Source: Devosia sp. 2618 (GTDB lineage: Bacteria; Pseudomonadota; Alphaproteobacteria; Rhizobiales; Devosiaceae). Taken from it: DNA of 64,000 nt. The DNA is taken from positions 1,550,001 to 1,614,000 of the forward strand of contig NZ_JBEPOO010000001.1 in the NCBI RefSeq assembly GCF_040546815.1, read 5' to 3'. A model generated the notes under the pieces. That model ran no database searches, had not been told where the DNA came from, and saw only the letters and a list, made by a program, of their open reading frames with translations. Both the position numbers and the translations under genes were made by a program. Shown one piece after another: positions 52,918 through 62,392 of the stretch (positions are counted from its first letter, which is position 1; each line of letters begins with the position of its first letter).

Positions 52918-55284
52918 GTGGCTGTGGGGTCCTTTTTCGGCAGGCTGTGGGCGCGCTTCACCTATGACCGCTCTATTGGTTTCGGCCTCGAATATATCGG
53001 CCTGACCACGCTGCGCTATCCGCGCACCATCGCACTGGCTGTGCTGGCCTTTTCCATCCTGTGCTTCGCGCAAATCCCAAAAGCCAATGTCGATGGCGAC
53101 CTGCTGCGGGTCTTCGCGCATTCGGGCGAATATTATGACGCCTATGAACACCTCGCCGAGACCTTCGGAACCTTCGAGAACGACGTCTATGTCCTGATCA
53201 GTTCCCCGCGCCTGACCGAGCCTGAAACGCTCGAGCGGGTGCGCGAACTGGCATTCGATCTAGAGCTCAACGACTTTGCCGTCGGCACCATGTCGCCGTT
53301 CACCCTGCGCAAGCCGGACAGCCGGGGCGGTTCGGTGCCCGCGGTGCCCGAGCAGATGGAGAGCTATTCGGAAGTCGCCCGCGCGCTGGCCGATCTGCAG
53401 CAAAACGATCCGATGATGCGCAACCTGATCACGCCGAACCTTGATGGCGTGGTGCTGATCATGTTCCCCAATCAGGAAATGACCAAGGGCGACGGCACGA
53501 GGCTCATGATCGAGAGCTTGCATCGGACCATTGCGCCCTATCAGGACGAAAACATCTCCGTCGAACTGACCGGCCCGCCGATCTGGACCTCTGAAATGCT
53601 CAATGCTGCGGTGAGCGATCAGATCAAGTTCACCATCTGGGGCTTTGGGCTGGGCGCACTCATTGCGCTCCTGGCATTGCGCTCGCTGACCGGCGCATTG
53701 CTGGTCGCCGCAATGCCCTTCCTCGCCCTGATCTGGTCGATGGGCATAATCCTGTTGTTCTTCGGCTCGTTCACGTTCCTCACCATCATCGTGACGACGC
53801 TGGTGCTGGTGATCAGCTTCGCCGAATCGATATTCTTCATCTTCAACTGGCTCGCCTATTGGCGGGACGGGATGGAGCCCAACAAGGCAGTCGACGCGAC
53901 CGTAAAGCTGGTCGGGCCCGCCGCTGCACTGACCATGCTGACGACCCTGATCAGCTTCGCATCGCTGGCGCTGACGCCGGGTCAGGGCGTGCGCGAATTC
54001 TCCATCGCAGGCTCTATCGGCTCCGTTCTGCTGTTTGTCTGTCTGATGACCTTCGTGCCGCTGATGCTCAAGACCGCCATCCGGCTGGGCTTCAAGCCAC
54101 CCAAGCGCTCAAGCCTCGTGTTGACGGCGCCTTTGCCCGTGGCGTGGTTCATGGCCAGCAAGTTCGGGCGGCAGCTATCGATCATCGCGATCCTTGTCAC
54201 CCTGCTGCTGTTCATCCCCTATTTCCTGATCAAACCGCATTTTTCGTTCGAAGGCGTCGTGGCCAATGAGTCCACTGCGTTGTCGGCAGCGGCCGATATC
54301 GACGAAGGCGTCGGTGGCGTTGCCCCGCTCTACATTCGTGTGCCTCTCGCGGATGGCGACCCCAATGTCAGCGCCGAAGACTTCAAGACCATTGTTGCCG
54401 TACACAGGATTCTGGAAAAGCACCTCGGCCAGAACAAGGTTATCTCGGTCGAGAGCATGACCAATTACACCGAGAGCGGCTTCTCGCGCCAAGAGGTGTT
54501 CGAGTCCGTCGGGCCATTCATGAAGCGCCGTTTCGTCACCGATGACGGCACGCAGGCGCTCGTCACCGGATTCATGCCGACCATCATCGACTCAGACGAC
54601 CTCAAGCAACTGGTCATCGATGTCGACGCAGAGCTGAAAGCGGCCGGCATTACCGGCGCCGAGATCGGCGGCTTCCGGATTTTGACGACATTCGCCACCG
54701 ACCAGATCGTTGCCGGGCTGCAGCTCGATCTGACCCTTTCGGTGCTGGTCAACATCGCGCTGATCGGCTTTGCCTTTCAGTCCTTCCGCGTCGCGCTGGC
54801 CTCGGCCATTCCCAACCTCTTCCCGGTTTTGGGCACCCTCGCCTGGCTTTATTTCACCGGTCAGGGCCTGCAACTGACGACCGTGATCGCGCTCACCATC
54901 GCCTTCGGCATTGCCGTGGACGACACGGTGCATTTCCTGTCGCACTACCTCCATTCCCGACGCGAGGAAAGTCGCCCGCATATGGAGGCGGTCAAGCACA
55001 CGCTGGATCGCATCGGCGGCGCGATCATCGCAACCACCATCATCCTCTGTTCCGGCGTCGTTATCGTCACTTTCTCGGACCTGCCGCAGGTGGCGATGTT
55101 TGGCACCATGTTCGTCTCGACGCTGGCCTTTGCGGTCATCGGAGACCTGTTCATTCTTCCGGCCATGCTGCTGGCCGGTGGCAAATTCTTCCATCCTTTG
55201 GGCCGGATCAAGGTGCGTATGGCCGACCACGAGGCGACGCCCGACGATCCGACCGGCGAACGTGCCAAGCCGCTGCCCTCCTGA
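52918..55284 (+). CDS. RND/MMPL family exporter permease
   Basis: A 788-residue inner-membrane exporter. One helix is near residues 36-53, followed by a large periplasmic loop (about 54-235) and a helix bundle (about 240-370). A second periplasmic loop (about 425-615) and a last bundle follow. The RND/SSD mark GIAVDDTVHFLSHYLH starts near 664. The size and absence of a coupled membrane-fusion gene place it in the MMPL/hopanoid-exporter-like branch that moves lipids. It starts with GTG; it could be cotranscribed with no neighbour. Confidence 0.88.
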   Translation: MAVGSFFGRLWARFTYDRSIGFGLEYIGLTTLRYPRTIALAVLAFSILCFAQIPKANVDGDLLRVFAHSGEYYDAYEHLAETFGTFENDVYVLISSPRLTEPETLERVRELAFDLELNDFAVGTMSPFTLRKPDSRGGSVPAVPEQMESYSEVARALADLQQNDPMMRNLITPNLDGVVLIMFPNQEMTKGDGTRLMIESLHRTIAPYQDENISVELTGPPIWTSEMLNAAVSDQIKFTIWGFGLGALIALLALRSLTGALLVAAMPFLALIWSMGIILLFFGSFTFLTIIVTTLVLVISFAESIFFIFNWLAYWRDGMEPNKAVDATVKLVGPAAALTMLTTLISFASLALTPGQGVREFSIAGSIGSVLLFVCLMTFVPLMLKTAIRLGFKPPKRSSLVLTAPLPVAWFMASKFGRQLSIIAILVTLLLFIPYFLIKPHFSFEGVVANESTALSAAADIDEGVGGVAPLYIRVPLADGDPNVSAEDFKTIVAVHRILEKHLGQNKVISVESMTNYTESGFSRQEVFESVGPFMKRRFVTDDGTQALVTGFMPTIIDSDDLKQLVIDVDAELKAAGITGAEIGGFRILTTFATDQIVAGLQLDLTLSVLVNIALIGFAFQSFRVALASAIPNLFPVLGTLAWLYFTGQGLQLTTVIALTIAFGIAVDDTVHFLSHYLHSRREESRPHMEAVKHTLDRIGGAIIATTIILCSGVVIVTFSDLPQVAMFGTMFVSTLAFAVIGDLFILPAMLLAGGKFFHPLGRIKVRMADHEATPDDPTGERAKPLPS

Positions 55285-55352
55285 TCTCAGCCAAGGAAAT
55301 CACCGCTATCCCCGCAGTCGGGGGCTTGCAGGCGGTTAAATTGTCGAGAACA

Positions 55353-55381
55353 TTGACCGTCAAGCAAGTGTGGTTTGCTAT
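55353..55381 (+). promoter_or_regulatory. Sigma-70-type promoter
   Basis: TTGACC (55353-55358), 17-base spacer, TGCTAT (55376-55381), upstream of the secreted 176-residue protein gene. Confidence 0.65.
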
Positions 55382-55435
55382 CGGTCGCCGAATGCGATCT
55401 GCCCGGGGGCAGGATTTTACTGGAGCGTGCGTGCA

Positions 55436-55966
55436 ATGAGCATTTTCGGAGTTCTGTCGCGTGCCATGGCAGTGGCGACCGTTGTGGCTGCCATGGGTGG
55501 CGCAGTTGCCCCGGCTATCGCCGCTCCGGCCGACGTTGCCCTGATCAAATCCTATATCGGGGAATGGCGCGGACGCGGCACGCTGGTCGGCGCCACCACC
55601 GAAACCGTGGTCTGTCGCCTGTCGCTCACGCAGGGCAATCAGGACAAGGTCAACTATAGCGGCCGCTGCACGCTGGCGGGCACCCAGCTCTCGGTCGCCG
55701 GCACCATGGCCTATGTCGAGGCCAACAAGCGCTATGAAGCCGCGATGACGTCCAACGCCACCTTTACCGGCATCGCCGTCGGCCAGAAGCGCGCCGGTGG
55801 GCTGGTGTTCAACCTGCGTGAGCGCGAACAGGACGAACACGGCAAACCGCTCAACATCACGGCGCAAATTTTCCTGCGCCCGGATGCGATCACCGTGGCG
55901 TTCGAGGTGGTCTATGTCGAAAACGGCGATAACCTGCGCGCCGACGTGCCCTTCACCAAGCAATAG
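55436..55966 (+). CDS. Secreted hypothetical protein
   Basis: A 176-residue exported protein. The signal peptide (SRAMAVATVVAAMGGAVAPAIAA) ends near residue 30. The mature part begins ADVALIKSYIGEWRGRGTL, then has a cysteine pair (VVCRLS, GRCTLAG) and many beta strands. This looks like a calycin/lipocalin-like barrel, perhaps binding a small hydrophobic ligand. The family is not recognised. The ATG at 55436 has GGAG ten bases upstream; a longer frame has no signal. A good promoter and terminator make it monocistronic. Confidence 0.8.
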   Translation: MSIFGVLSRAMAVATVVAAMGGAVAPAIAAPADVALIKSYIGEWRGRGTLVGATTETVVCRLSLTQGNQDKVNYSGRCTLAGTQLSVAGTMAYVEANKRYEAAMTSNATFTGIAVGQKRAGGLVFNLREREQDEHGKPLNITAQIFLRPDAITVAFEVVYVENGDNLRADVPFTKQ

Positions 55967-55992
55967 ACCCACGTAACCTTTGGGGACTGTGC

Positions 55993-56022
55993 GGGCGGCT
56001 TCATGGCCGCCCCAATTGTTTT
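55993..56022 (+). terminator. Intrinsic terminator
   Basis: GGGCGGC-TTCATG-GCCGCCC followed by CAATTGTTTTT, 27 bases after the secreted-protein stop. Confidence 0.85.
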
Positions 56023-56100
56023 TGGTTTGCAAACCCTTGGCGGGCAGAAAATCTTAACCACCAGCGGGTTAGGTTTTTTTGCCTATCCGAGAACCCTCAA

Positions 56101-57459
56101 TTGTCCAGCCGAATAGCCGCTCAGCATTTGTCTGCATCTGCGCCCCAGACGTGGACGCAGACTCGCGACGATTTCAGCGCACGCCTGGTGCGGATGTGCG
56201 ACCTGCTGGGTATTGCTGGCGCACGCCTGGTTCAGGTGACTGCCGACCAGCACACGGTGATTGCGGCGTTTGGCGACGCCACACCCAATCTCAATGTTCT
56301 GGAGGCCATGGCGACGGCGGATACCGCGCCGCTGGTCATCGCCGACACGCTCGACAAGCAGCGCGATCACTGTCGCTTTTATGCCGGAATGACCGTGCCC
56401 GCCGATGCCGACCGCCCGGCCATGCTCCTCAGCCTGTTCGATTCGCGCCCGCGCAGTGCGGCCATGGCCAACACCATTGCCGCCTTGGCGCATGATGCGC
56501 TGTCGCAGGTGATCATCGAGCGCCAGCGGCGCGAGATCGCGATTCAAAGCGCGACCATTGCCAGGCAGATCGAGGTCGAGCGGCAACGCCGCTGCCTGTT
56601 CGACCGGGCCTCGGCCACGGCGCGGATCGGCATCTGGGAATGTGATCTGTCGGACGGCTCGCTGCGCTGGACCAATGGCGTCTATGACCTGTTCGAGTTG
56701 CCGCATGGCAGCCCGATTGCGCGCGACACCACCCTGCCCTTTTACAGCGATGAGTGCCGCCGCGACATGGAGGCGATGCGCGCCCACGCCATCGCCAATT
56801 GCTCCGATTTTGCGCTGACCGCCAAGATCACGACGGCCAAGGGCAATACGCGCTGGATGCGCCTGACCGCAGCCGTCGAAGCGGTCAACGGCAAGGCGAC
56901 GCGCATTTTTGGCATGAAGCAGGACATTACCGAAGAAAAACTGCTCGGCGATCACACGCGCTATCTGGCCGAGTTCGACGTCATGACCGGTCTCGCCAAT
57001 CGCAGCCAGTTCCAGACGCGCCTCGACATGCTCAATGATGGCTCCAGCAAGCGTCAGATCGGCGCGCTGCTGCTGATGGATCTTGATGGCTTCAAGCAGA
57101 TCAACGACACCCACGGCCATGCGCTAGGCGATGAATGCATCAAGGAAGCCGCCGCGCGGCTGACCGAGAGCAGCGGCACGGCAGAACTCGTGGCGCGGAT
57201 CGGTGGCGATGAATTTGCCGTGCTCCTGGGTGCCGACCTCAGCCTCGCCGAGATCGAGCAGCGGGCGCAGGCTATCGTCGAAATGGTCGCCCAACCCCTC
57301 GCTCGCATGGGCCACACCATGGCGTTAAGTGCATCGGTCGGCGTTGCACTCTATCGGGGCGGTTCGGCCGAGGACCTGTTCCGGCAGGCCGATACGGCGC
57401 TGTACGCAGCCAAGGCCGCCGGTCGCAACACGACAATGACCTTCCCCATCGCCGCCTGA
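56101..57459 (+). CDS. GGDEF diguanylate cyclase with sensory domains
   Basis: A 452-residue soluble protein that should make cyclic di-GMP from GTP. A GAF-like N-terminal part (about 20-150), a coiled linker and a PAS domain (about 175-280, IGIWECDLSDGSLRWTNGVYDLF) come before the cyclase domain (about 290-450). The domain has LMDLDGFKQINDTHGHALGD and an intact RIGGDEFAVLL active site. The inhibitory RxxD site five residues before GGDEF is absent (GTAE), so product inhibition at that site is not expected. Start is TTG with GAGAA seven bases upstream. Confidence 0.92.
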   Translation: MSSRIAAQHLSASAPQTWTQTRDDFSARLVRMCDLLGIAGARLVQVTADQHTVIAAFGDATPNLNVLEAMATADTAPLVIADTLDKQRDHCRFYAGMTVPADADRPAMLLSLFDSRPRSAAMANTIAALAHDALSQVIIERQRREIAIQSATIARQIEVERQRRCLFDRASATARIGIWECDLSDGSLRWTNGVYDLFELPHGSPIARDTTLPFYSDECRRDMEAMRAHAIANCSDFALTAKITTAKGNTRWMRLTAAVEAVNGKATRIFGMKQDITEEKLLGDHTRYLAEFDVMTGLANRSQFQTRLDMLNDGSSKRQIGALLLMDLDGFKQINDTHGHALGDECIKEAAARLTESSGTAELVARIGGDEFAVLLGADLSLAEIEQRAQAIVEMVAQPLARMGHTMALSASVGVALYRGGSAEDLFRQADTALYAAKAAGRNTTMTFPIAA

Positions 57460-57467
57460 CACTCAGG

Positions 57468-57497
57468 CCAAAAAGAAAGGCCGCCGAAGCGACCTTT
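57468..57497 (-). terminator. ssb intrinsic terminator
   Basis: On the minus strand AAAGGTCGC-TTCG-GCGGCCTTT (one G-U pair) followed by CTTTTTGG, 27 bases after the ssb stop. Confidence 0.8.
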
Positions 57498-57523
57498 CTG
57501 CATTCTGAAATAATCCAGCGTTC

Positions 57524-58048
57524 TTAGAACGGGATATCGTCGTCCATGCCGCCTGGCTCGAAGGCCGGTGCATTGGAGGCCGGACGACGCGCGCCGCCAC
57601 CGGCATTGTCGCGCACGCCACGGAAACCACCGTCGCCGCCGCCACCGCCGCCATAACCACCACCCTGGCCGCCGCCACCGCCGCCTTCAGCGTCGTTGCG
57701 GCCGTCGAGCAGCGTCAGGTTCGAGTTGAAGCCCTGCAGCACGATTTCGGTCGAATACTTGTCGGCGCCGGACTGGTCCTGCCACTTGCGGGTCTGCAGC
57801 TGGCCTTCGATATAGACCTTGCTGCCCTTGCGCAGATAACTCTCGGCCACGCGCGTCAGACCTTCCGAGAAGATCACCACACGGTGCCACTCGGTCTTTT
57901 CGCGGCGTTCGCCGGTGTTCTTGTCTTTCCAGTTCTCCGAGGTGGCGATCGACAGATTCACCACCTTGCCCCCGCTTGGGAGGTTGCGCACTTCTGGGTC
58001 AGCCCCGAGATTGCCCACCAGGATGACCTTGTTCACACTGCCTGCCAT
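57524..58048 (-). CDS. ssb: Single-stranded DNA-binding protein
   Basis: A 174-residue SSB. The OB fold (about 4-108) starts [19 protein letters not shown] and contains [23 protein letters not shown] glycine-rich linker follows at about 120-145, and the partner-binding tip MDDDIPF ends the chain. It coats single-stranded DNA in replication and repair. It is divergent from uvrA; an SOS box overlaps its likely -10. Confidence 0.97.
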   Translation of the reverse strand: MAGSVNKVILVGNLGADPEVRNLPSGGKVVNLSIATSENWKDKNTGERREKTEWHRVVIFSEGLTRVAESYLRKGSKVYIEGQLQTRKWQDQSGADKYSTEIVLQGFNSNLTLLDGRNDAEGGGGGGQGGGYGGGGGGDGGFRGVRDNAGGGARRPASNAPAFEPGGMDDDIPF

Positions 58049-58184
58049 CGCTCATTCCTTTCGATTCAGTCCCCGGGCCTTTGCCCACGAGGACGCTCAC
58101 TTACATAGCGGCGGCACCTTACTCCCGCGCGCCGCTCACCGCCCGCGCCTTGGCGAAGTTGTGAACAGAAGTGTCTCTTCATTT

Positions 58185-58219
58185 GTTCTCTTTATGTTCC
58201 ATATATCTTGGCCAGTCAA
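58185..58219 (-). promoter_or_regulatory. SOS-controlled ssb promoter
   Basis: On the minus strand TTGACT (58219-58214), 17 bases, CATAAA (58196-58191). The SOS box GTTC-TCTTTAT-GTTC (58185-58199), a perfect alphaproteobacterial LexA site, overlaps the -10. Confidence 0.75.
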
Positions 58220-58362
58220 GCATCCTCCACATGAGGCACTGCCTCGCATTGGAAATGCTCGCTGGCGGCATTTGTGCACACGTCCAGCTGCGCGGCGTTT
58301 TGTTGTCTGCTGACAGACCCTGTCAGTAGCCGTGCTCCAAAACCGCGGCATGATCTTCGGAC

Positions 58363-58394
58363 TTGACCGAATCCGCATTGTTCCGCTTATGTTC
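58363..58394 (+). promoter_or_regulatory. SOS-controlled uvrA promoter
   Basis: TTGACC (58363-58368), 18 bases, TTATGT (58387-58392). The SOS box GTTC-CGCTTAT-GTTC (58380-58394) is perfect and overlaps the -10. The uvrA leader is then about 190 bases long. Confidence 0.75.
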
Positions 58395-58585
58395 ACCGCA
58401 AACAATGCCGCTTTGGCAAGTCGTCAGCTACACGCTAAGGTGACCTGCAAGCCGGGCGGCCATGCGTTTGCCCCGCTTGTGGCAAGCGCGCGGCGCCCCT
58501 ATTTATCTGGTCTTCCTGACCAAATGCCCATTATCGACTTTGCCGTGGTGCAGCCTGCTGGCGCACCGAGCCATGGACTGAATTG

Positions 58586-61480
58586 ATGACCACCAAGCCA
58601 AGCCAGAACCGTGAGATCATTGTGCGCGGAGCCCGCGAACATAATCTCAAGGGCATCGACCTCAAATTGCCGCGCGACAGCCTGATCGTGATGACGGGTC
58701 TGTCCGGGTCCGGCAAGTCGTCGCTGGCATTCGACACCATCTATGCTGAAGGCCAGCGCCGCTACGTGGAATCGCTGAGCGCCTATGCGCGCCAGTTCCT
58801 CGAGATGATGCAGAAGCCCGATGTCGAGCATATCGAGGGCCTGTCGCCCGCGATTTCCATCGAGCAGAAAACCACATCGCGTAACCCGCGCTCTACCGTT
58901 GGCACGGTCACCGAGATCTACGACTATCTCCGCCTGCTGTTTGCCCGCGTCGGCGTGCCCTATTCGCCCGCAACCGGCCTGCCCATCGAAAGCCAGACCG
59001 TCAGCCAGATGGTAGACAAGGTACTGGAACTGCCCGAAGGCACGCGGCTTTACCTGCTCGCGCCGATCGCGCGCGGCCGCAAGGGTGAGTACAAAAAGGA
59101 ACTCGCCGACCTGATGCGCAAGGGCTTCCAGCGCGTCAAGATCGACGGCGAATACCACGAGATCGAGGAAGCCCCTGCCCTCGACAAGAAGTTCAAGCAT
59201 GACATCGAAGTCGTGGTCGACCGCGTGGTGGTCGGGCCAGACATTTCCGGCCGCCTGTCGGAGAGCTTTGAGACGGCGCTGAAGCTGGCGGACGGCATCG
59301 CGCTGATCGAGTTCGTCGACGAGAAGGCCGAAGACGGCAGCGCCAAGCAGACGACGTTCTCGGAAAAGTTCGCCTGCCCGGTCTCCGGCTTCACCATTGC
59401 CGAAATCGAGCCGCGCCTGTTCTCGTTCAACAACCCGTTCGGCGCCTGCCCGGTTTGCGATGGCCTTGGCACCGAACAGAAGATCGACCCTGACCAGATC
59501 GTTCCGGATGCGACCCTCTCGATCAAGGACGGCGCCATCCTGCCATGGAGCAAGACGAGCGCGCCTTACTACATCCAGACGCTGGCCGCCGTGTTGAAGA
59601 TGTATGGCGCCTCGACCGCTACGCCGTGGAATGAACTACCCTTCGAGATCCAGCACGCCGTACTCTATGGCACCGGCAAGGACAAGGTCGACTTCGTCTA
59701 TGACGATGGCCTGCGCCAGTACAAGACTACCAAGGCCTTTGAAGGCGTCATCGGCAACCTTGAGCGTCGCTACAAGGAAACCGAAAGCGCAGGCATGCGC
59801 GAAGAAATCGAAAAGTACATGTCGGCCAAGCCCTGCTTTGCCTGCGGCGGCTATCGCCTCAAGCCGGAATCGCTGGCCGTCAAGATCGACGGGCTGCATG
59901 TCGGCCAAGTCACCGAGAAGTCCATCAAGGATTCCCTGACCTGGTTCGAACAGCTGCCGGCCAAACTGACGCCAAACCAGCAGACCATCGGCGAGCGCAT
60001 CCTCAAGGAAATCCGCGAGCGGCTGAATTTCCTCGTGGCAGTTGGCCTTGATTATCTTTCCATGTCGCGAAATTCCGGCACTCTGTCGGGTGGCGAGAGC
60101 CAGCGTATTCGCCTTGCCAGCCAGATCGGCTCGGGCCTGACCGGCGTGCTCTACGTGCTTGATGAGCCCTCGATCGGGTTACATCAGCGCGACAATGCCA
60201 AGCTGCTCGAAACGCTGCGTCGCCTGCGCGATATCGGCAATACCGTGATCGTCGTCGAACACGACGAAGACGCCATCATGACCGCTGACTACGTTGTCGA
60301 CATCGGTCCCGGTGCTGGCGTACACGGCGGCCATATCGTCGCCGAAGGCACGCCACAGGACATTATCGACAGCCCCGACTCGCTGACCGGAAAATATCTG
60401 TCGGGCCGCATGGGCATTGCCATGCCGGCTGAGCGTCGTCAGGGCACCAAGGGAAAGACCCTCAGCGTCATGGGCGCCACCGGCAACAACCTCAAGAACG
60501 TGTCGGTCGATGTGCCACTGGGCATGTTCGTCGCCATCACCGGCGTTTCGGGCGGCGGCAAGTCGACACTGATGATCGACACCATGTACCAGGCCATTGC
60601 CCGCCGCCTGAACGGCGCGCGCGTGGTCCCTGCCCCCCATGAATCGCTGACCGGCCTCGAGTTCCTCGACAAGGTCATCGATATCGACCAGTCGCCGATT
60701 GGTCGCACACCACGCTCGAACCCTGCCACCTATACCGGCGCGTTTACGCCGCTGCGCGAGTGGTTTGCCGGCCTGCCGGAAGCCAAGACGCGCGGATACG
60801 GCCCCGGCCGTTTCAGCTTCAACGTCAAGGGCGGGCGCTGCGAGAAGTGCGAGGGCGATGGCGTTCTCAAGATCGAGATGCACTTCCTTCCTGACGTTTA
60901 CGTCACCTGCGACGTCTGCAAGGGCAAGCGCTACAACCGCGAAACGCTCGAAGTTCAGTTCAAGGGCAAGTCGATTTCCGACATCCTGGATATGACCATC
61001 GACGAAGGCGTCGATTTCTTCTCGGCTGTTCCGGTCATTCGCGACAAGTTCGCGACACTGCAACGCGTCGGCCTTGGTTATGTAAAGGTCGGCCAGCCGG
61101 CCAATACGCTCTCGGGCGGCGAGGCGCAGCGCGTCAAGCTCTCCAAGGAACTCTCCAAGCGCGCCACCGGCCGCACGCTCTATATGCTGGATGAGCCGAC
61201 GACAGGTCTCCATTTCCACGACGTGGCCAAATTGCTCGACGTGCTGCATGAGCTTGTCGAGGGCGGCAACACCGTCATCGTCATCGAGCATAACCTCGAA
61301 GTCATCAAAACCGCCGACTGGGTCATAGACCTCGGACCCGAAGGTGGCGACGGTGGCGGCGAGATCGTCGCCATGGGTACGCCGGAAGATGTCGCGGCAA
61401 ATCCGCGCTCCTATACCGGCAAGTTCCTCAAGGAAGTGATGGCCCGTCGGCCACATTTCGCGACCCGAGCCGCCGAATAA
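58586..61480 (+). CDS. uvrA: Excinuclease ABC subunit A
   Basis: A 964-residue damage-recognition ATPase of nucleotide excision repair. Two ABC modules: Walker A GLSGSGKS near residue 38 and GVSGGGKS near 654. Signatures are [12 protein letters not shown] and [12 protein letters not shown]. Zinc modules show CPVSGF...CPVCDGLG and CEKCEGDG...CDVCKG. I chose the ATG at 58586 over a TTG one codon before. Mfd at 14.3 kb hands stalled sites to this protein. It is SOS-regulated from its own box. Confidence 0.98.
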   Translation: MTTKPSQNREIIVRGAREHNLKGIDLKLPRDSLIVMTGLSGSGKSSLAFDTIYAEGQRRYVESLSAYARQFLEMMQKPDVEHIEGLSPAISIEQKTTSRNPRSTVGTVTEIYDYLRLLFARVGVPYSPATGLPIESQTVSQMVDKVLELPEGTRLYLLAPIARGRKGEYKKELADLMRKGFQRVKIDGEYHEIEEAPALDKKFKHDIEVVVDRVVVGPDISGRLSESFETALKLADGIALIEFVDEKAEDGSAKQTTFSEKFACPVSGFTIAEIEPRLFSFNNPFGACPVCDGLGTEQKIDPDQIVPDATLSIKDGAILPWSKTSAPYYIQTLAAVLKMYGASTATPWNELPFEIQHAVLYGTGKDKVDFVYDDGLRQYKTTKAFEGVIGNLERRYKETESAGMREEIEKYMSAKPCFACGGYRLKPESLAVKIDGLHVGQVTEKSIKDSLTWFEQLPAKLTPNQQTIGERILKEIRERLNFLVAVGLDYLSMSRNSGTLSGGESQRIRLASQIGSGLTGVLYVLDEPSIGLHQRDNAKLLETLRRLRDIGNTVIVVEHDEDAIMTADYVVDIGPGAGVHGGHIVAEGTPQDIIDSPDSLTGKYLSGRMGIAMPAERRQGTKGKTLSVMGATGNNLKNVSVDVPLGMFVAITGVSGGGKSTLMIDTMYQAIARRLNGARVVPAPHESLTGLEFLDKVIDIDQSPIGRTPRSNPATYTGAFTPLREWFAGLPEAKTRGYGPGRFSFNVKGGRCEKCEGDGVLKIEMHFLPDVYVTCDVCKGKRYNRETLEVQFKGKSISDILDMTIDEGVDFFSAVPVIRDKFATLQRVGLGYVKVGQPANTLSGGEAQRVKLSKELSKRATGRTLYMLDEPTTGLHFHDVAKLLDVLHELVEGGNTVIVIEHNLEVIKTADWVIDLGPEGGDGGGEIVAMGTPEDVAANPRSYTGKFLKEVMARRPHFATRAAE

Positions 61481-61501
61481 CCAATTCTCGCCAATGACAA
61501 T

Positions 61502-61530
61502 GTCAACGCTAGCAGTCTGTTAGCGTTGAC
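61502..61530 (+). terminator. Inverted repeat after uvrA
   Basis: GTCAACGCTA (61502-61511) and TAGCGTTGAC (61521-61530) form a perfect 10-pair stem 21 bases after the uvrA stop. The T-run is short (CCTTTT), so the strength is uncertain. Confidence 0.55.
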
Positions 61531-61587
61531 CAGCCTTTTGCTGCGCTTGGTGCACATGGCTGTTTTGTGTCAGTTCATGAAAAATGC

Positions 61588-61604
61588 CATGCGCAAGACG
61601 CATG
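61588..61604. promoter_or_regulatory. Palindrome upstream of the first microprotein
   Basis: CATGCG-CAAGA-CGCATG, a 6-5-6 inverted repeat about 85 bases before the start at 61690. Its core TGCG-N5-CGCA recurs at the same distance before the next microprotein. Confidence 0.45.
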
Positions 61605-61689
61605 CAGCGCTTGACGTTTACGACATGGCGCTGCCGTTCAAATCACCCCATCTTTGCGGCGTCAGTAACCAGCACTAGGGAATACTCTG

Positions 61690-61842
61690 ATGTTTGTGCG
61701 TGTGGTCTGGCGCGTCAAGCGCCTGGTCGACATCAAGCAGACGTTGCGGGAAATGGACGTTCCCTCGACGCGTGATGCCGATTTACTGGGGCTTACCGGC
61801 CCCGACTTCTCGAAGATGACGCGGTCACTGTTTGATCGTTGA
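61690..61842 (+). CDS. DUF1127-like microprotein
   Basis: A 50-residue basic protein (MFVRVVWRVKRLVDIKQTLR, then DADLLGLTGPDFSKMTRSLF) too short for most gene finders. The ending resembles the LxDLGIxRxDI signature of DUF1127/YjiS-like proteins, with GLTGPDF in place of GISRTDI. No strong ribosome site is seen, but GGGAA is about eight bases upstream. A DUF1127 gene follows and the two share an upstream palindrome, supporting a real, related gene. A hairpin terminator follows. Confidence 0.6.
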   Translation: MFVRVVWRVKRLVDIKQTLREMDVPSTRDADLLGLTGPDFSKMTRSLFDR

Positions 61843-61865
61843 AGACTTCGACTGCGAAATTATTG

Positions 61866-61895
61866 ATGGCCGCCGGATGGTCACCCGGCGGCCAT
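61866..61895 (+). terminator. Hairpin terminator after the first microprotein
   Basis: ATGGCCGCCGG, 8-base loop, CCGGCGGCCAT, then TT; a perfect 11-pair stem. Confidence 0.75.
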
Positions 61896-61945
61896 TTGCA
61901 TGACACAAGCCTTAACCGAAGATGAACCATGACGGTTAAAGCCCT

Positions 61946-61959
61946 GCGCAGGACGCATG
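61946..61959. promoter_or_regulatory. Repeat of the TGCG-N5-CGCA element upstream of the DUF1127 gene
   Basis: GCGCAGGACGCATG differs at one base from GCGCAAGACGCATG at 61591-61604, and lies about 80 bases before the start at 62040. Confidence 0.45.
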
Positions 61960-62039
61960 ACCCGTTTGAGCAATGACCCACTGCTCATCTGGCAGGCAGT
62001 GATCTAAATATAAGCTCGTAAACGAAAGGAGACTACCAA

Positions 62040-62189
62040 ATGGACATTCGCAAGACTTTCAAGAAGTGGGCCGCATACCAGCAGACAGTCCGTGAGCTTG
62101 CTGCTCTCGACAATCGTCAGCTCAACGACCTGGGCATTTCGCGCACCGACATCAATCGGATCGCACGTGACCATGCTGCCGGTCTCTAA
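62040..62189 (+). CDS. DUF1127 domain microprotein
   Basis: A 49-residue protein with AAGGAG eight bases before the ATG. It contains the DUF1127 pattern VRELAALDNRQLNDLGISRTDI (residues 18-39) with an arginine and basic N-terminus. DUF1127 proteins in alphaproteobacteria have been linked to RNA turnover, phosphate and carbon control and stress; function here is unknown. A strong terminator follows, so it is probably a stand-alone, highly expressed transcript. Confidence 0.85.
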   Translation: MDIRKTFKKWAAYQQTVRELAALDNRQLNDLGISRTDINRIARDHAAGL

Positions 62190-62225
62190 GTTTCACTTCG
62201 CTGAACTTACAGACTTCGTAAACCG

Positions 62226-62260
62226 AACAGCCGCTTCTCTCTGAGATGCGGCTGTTTTGC
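62226..62260 (+). terminator. Intrinsic terminator
   Basis: AACAGCCGC (62226-62234) and GCGGCTGTT (62248-62256) followed by TTGC; after the DUF1127 gene. Confidence 0.8.
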
Positions 62261-62392
62261 TTTGTGGGGTTTGACCTGCCAAGCAATCCGCCAGAACAGC
62301 CGCGCGAACAATTTATCCCCGCCTGCCCGACGCAGCGGTAAACTCGCCCCTCAGTTGTTGCGCTAAGTGGTGGCGCTTGGTATCTGCCGGGC

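Larger units (their letters stand above)
58049..58585. other. Divergent ssb-uvrA regulatory region
   Basis: A 537-base gap with two separate promoters and SOS boxes (see the two promoter entries), about 195 bases apart. The remainder, including the long uvrA leader, shows no ribosome-bound frame or repeat that I can support. Confidence 0.6.

Noticed and set aside
56055..56071. Possible CtrA box before the GGDEF gene
   Set aside because: The halves are inverted and spaced differently from TTAA-N7-TTAAC; kept only as a generic palindrome.
60179..61456. Minus-strand open frame of 425 codons
   Set aside because: Opposite strand of uvrA; composition is that of a shadow frame.
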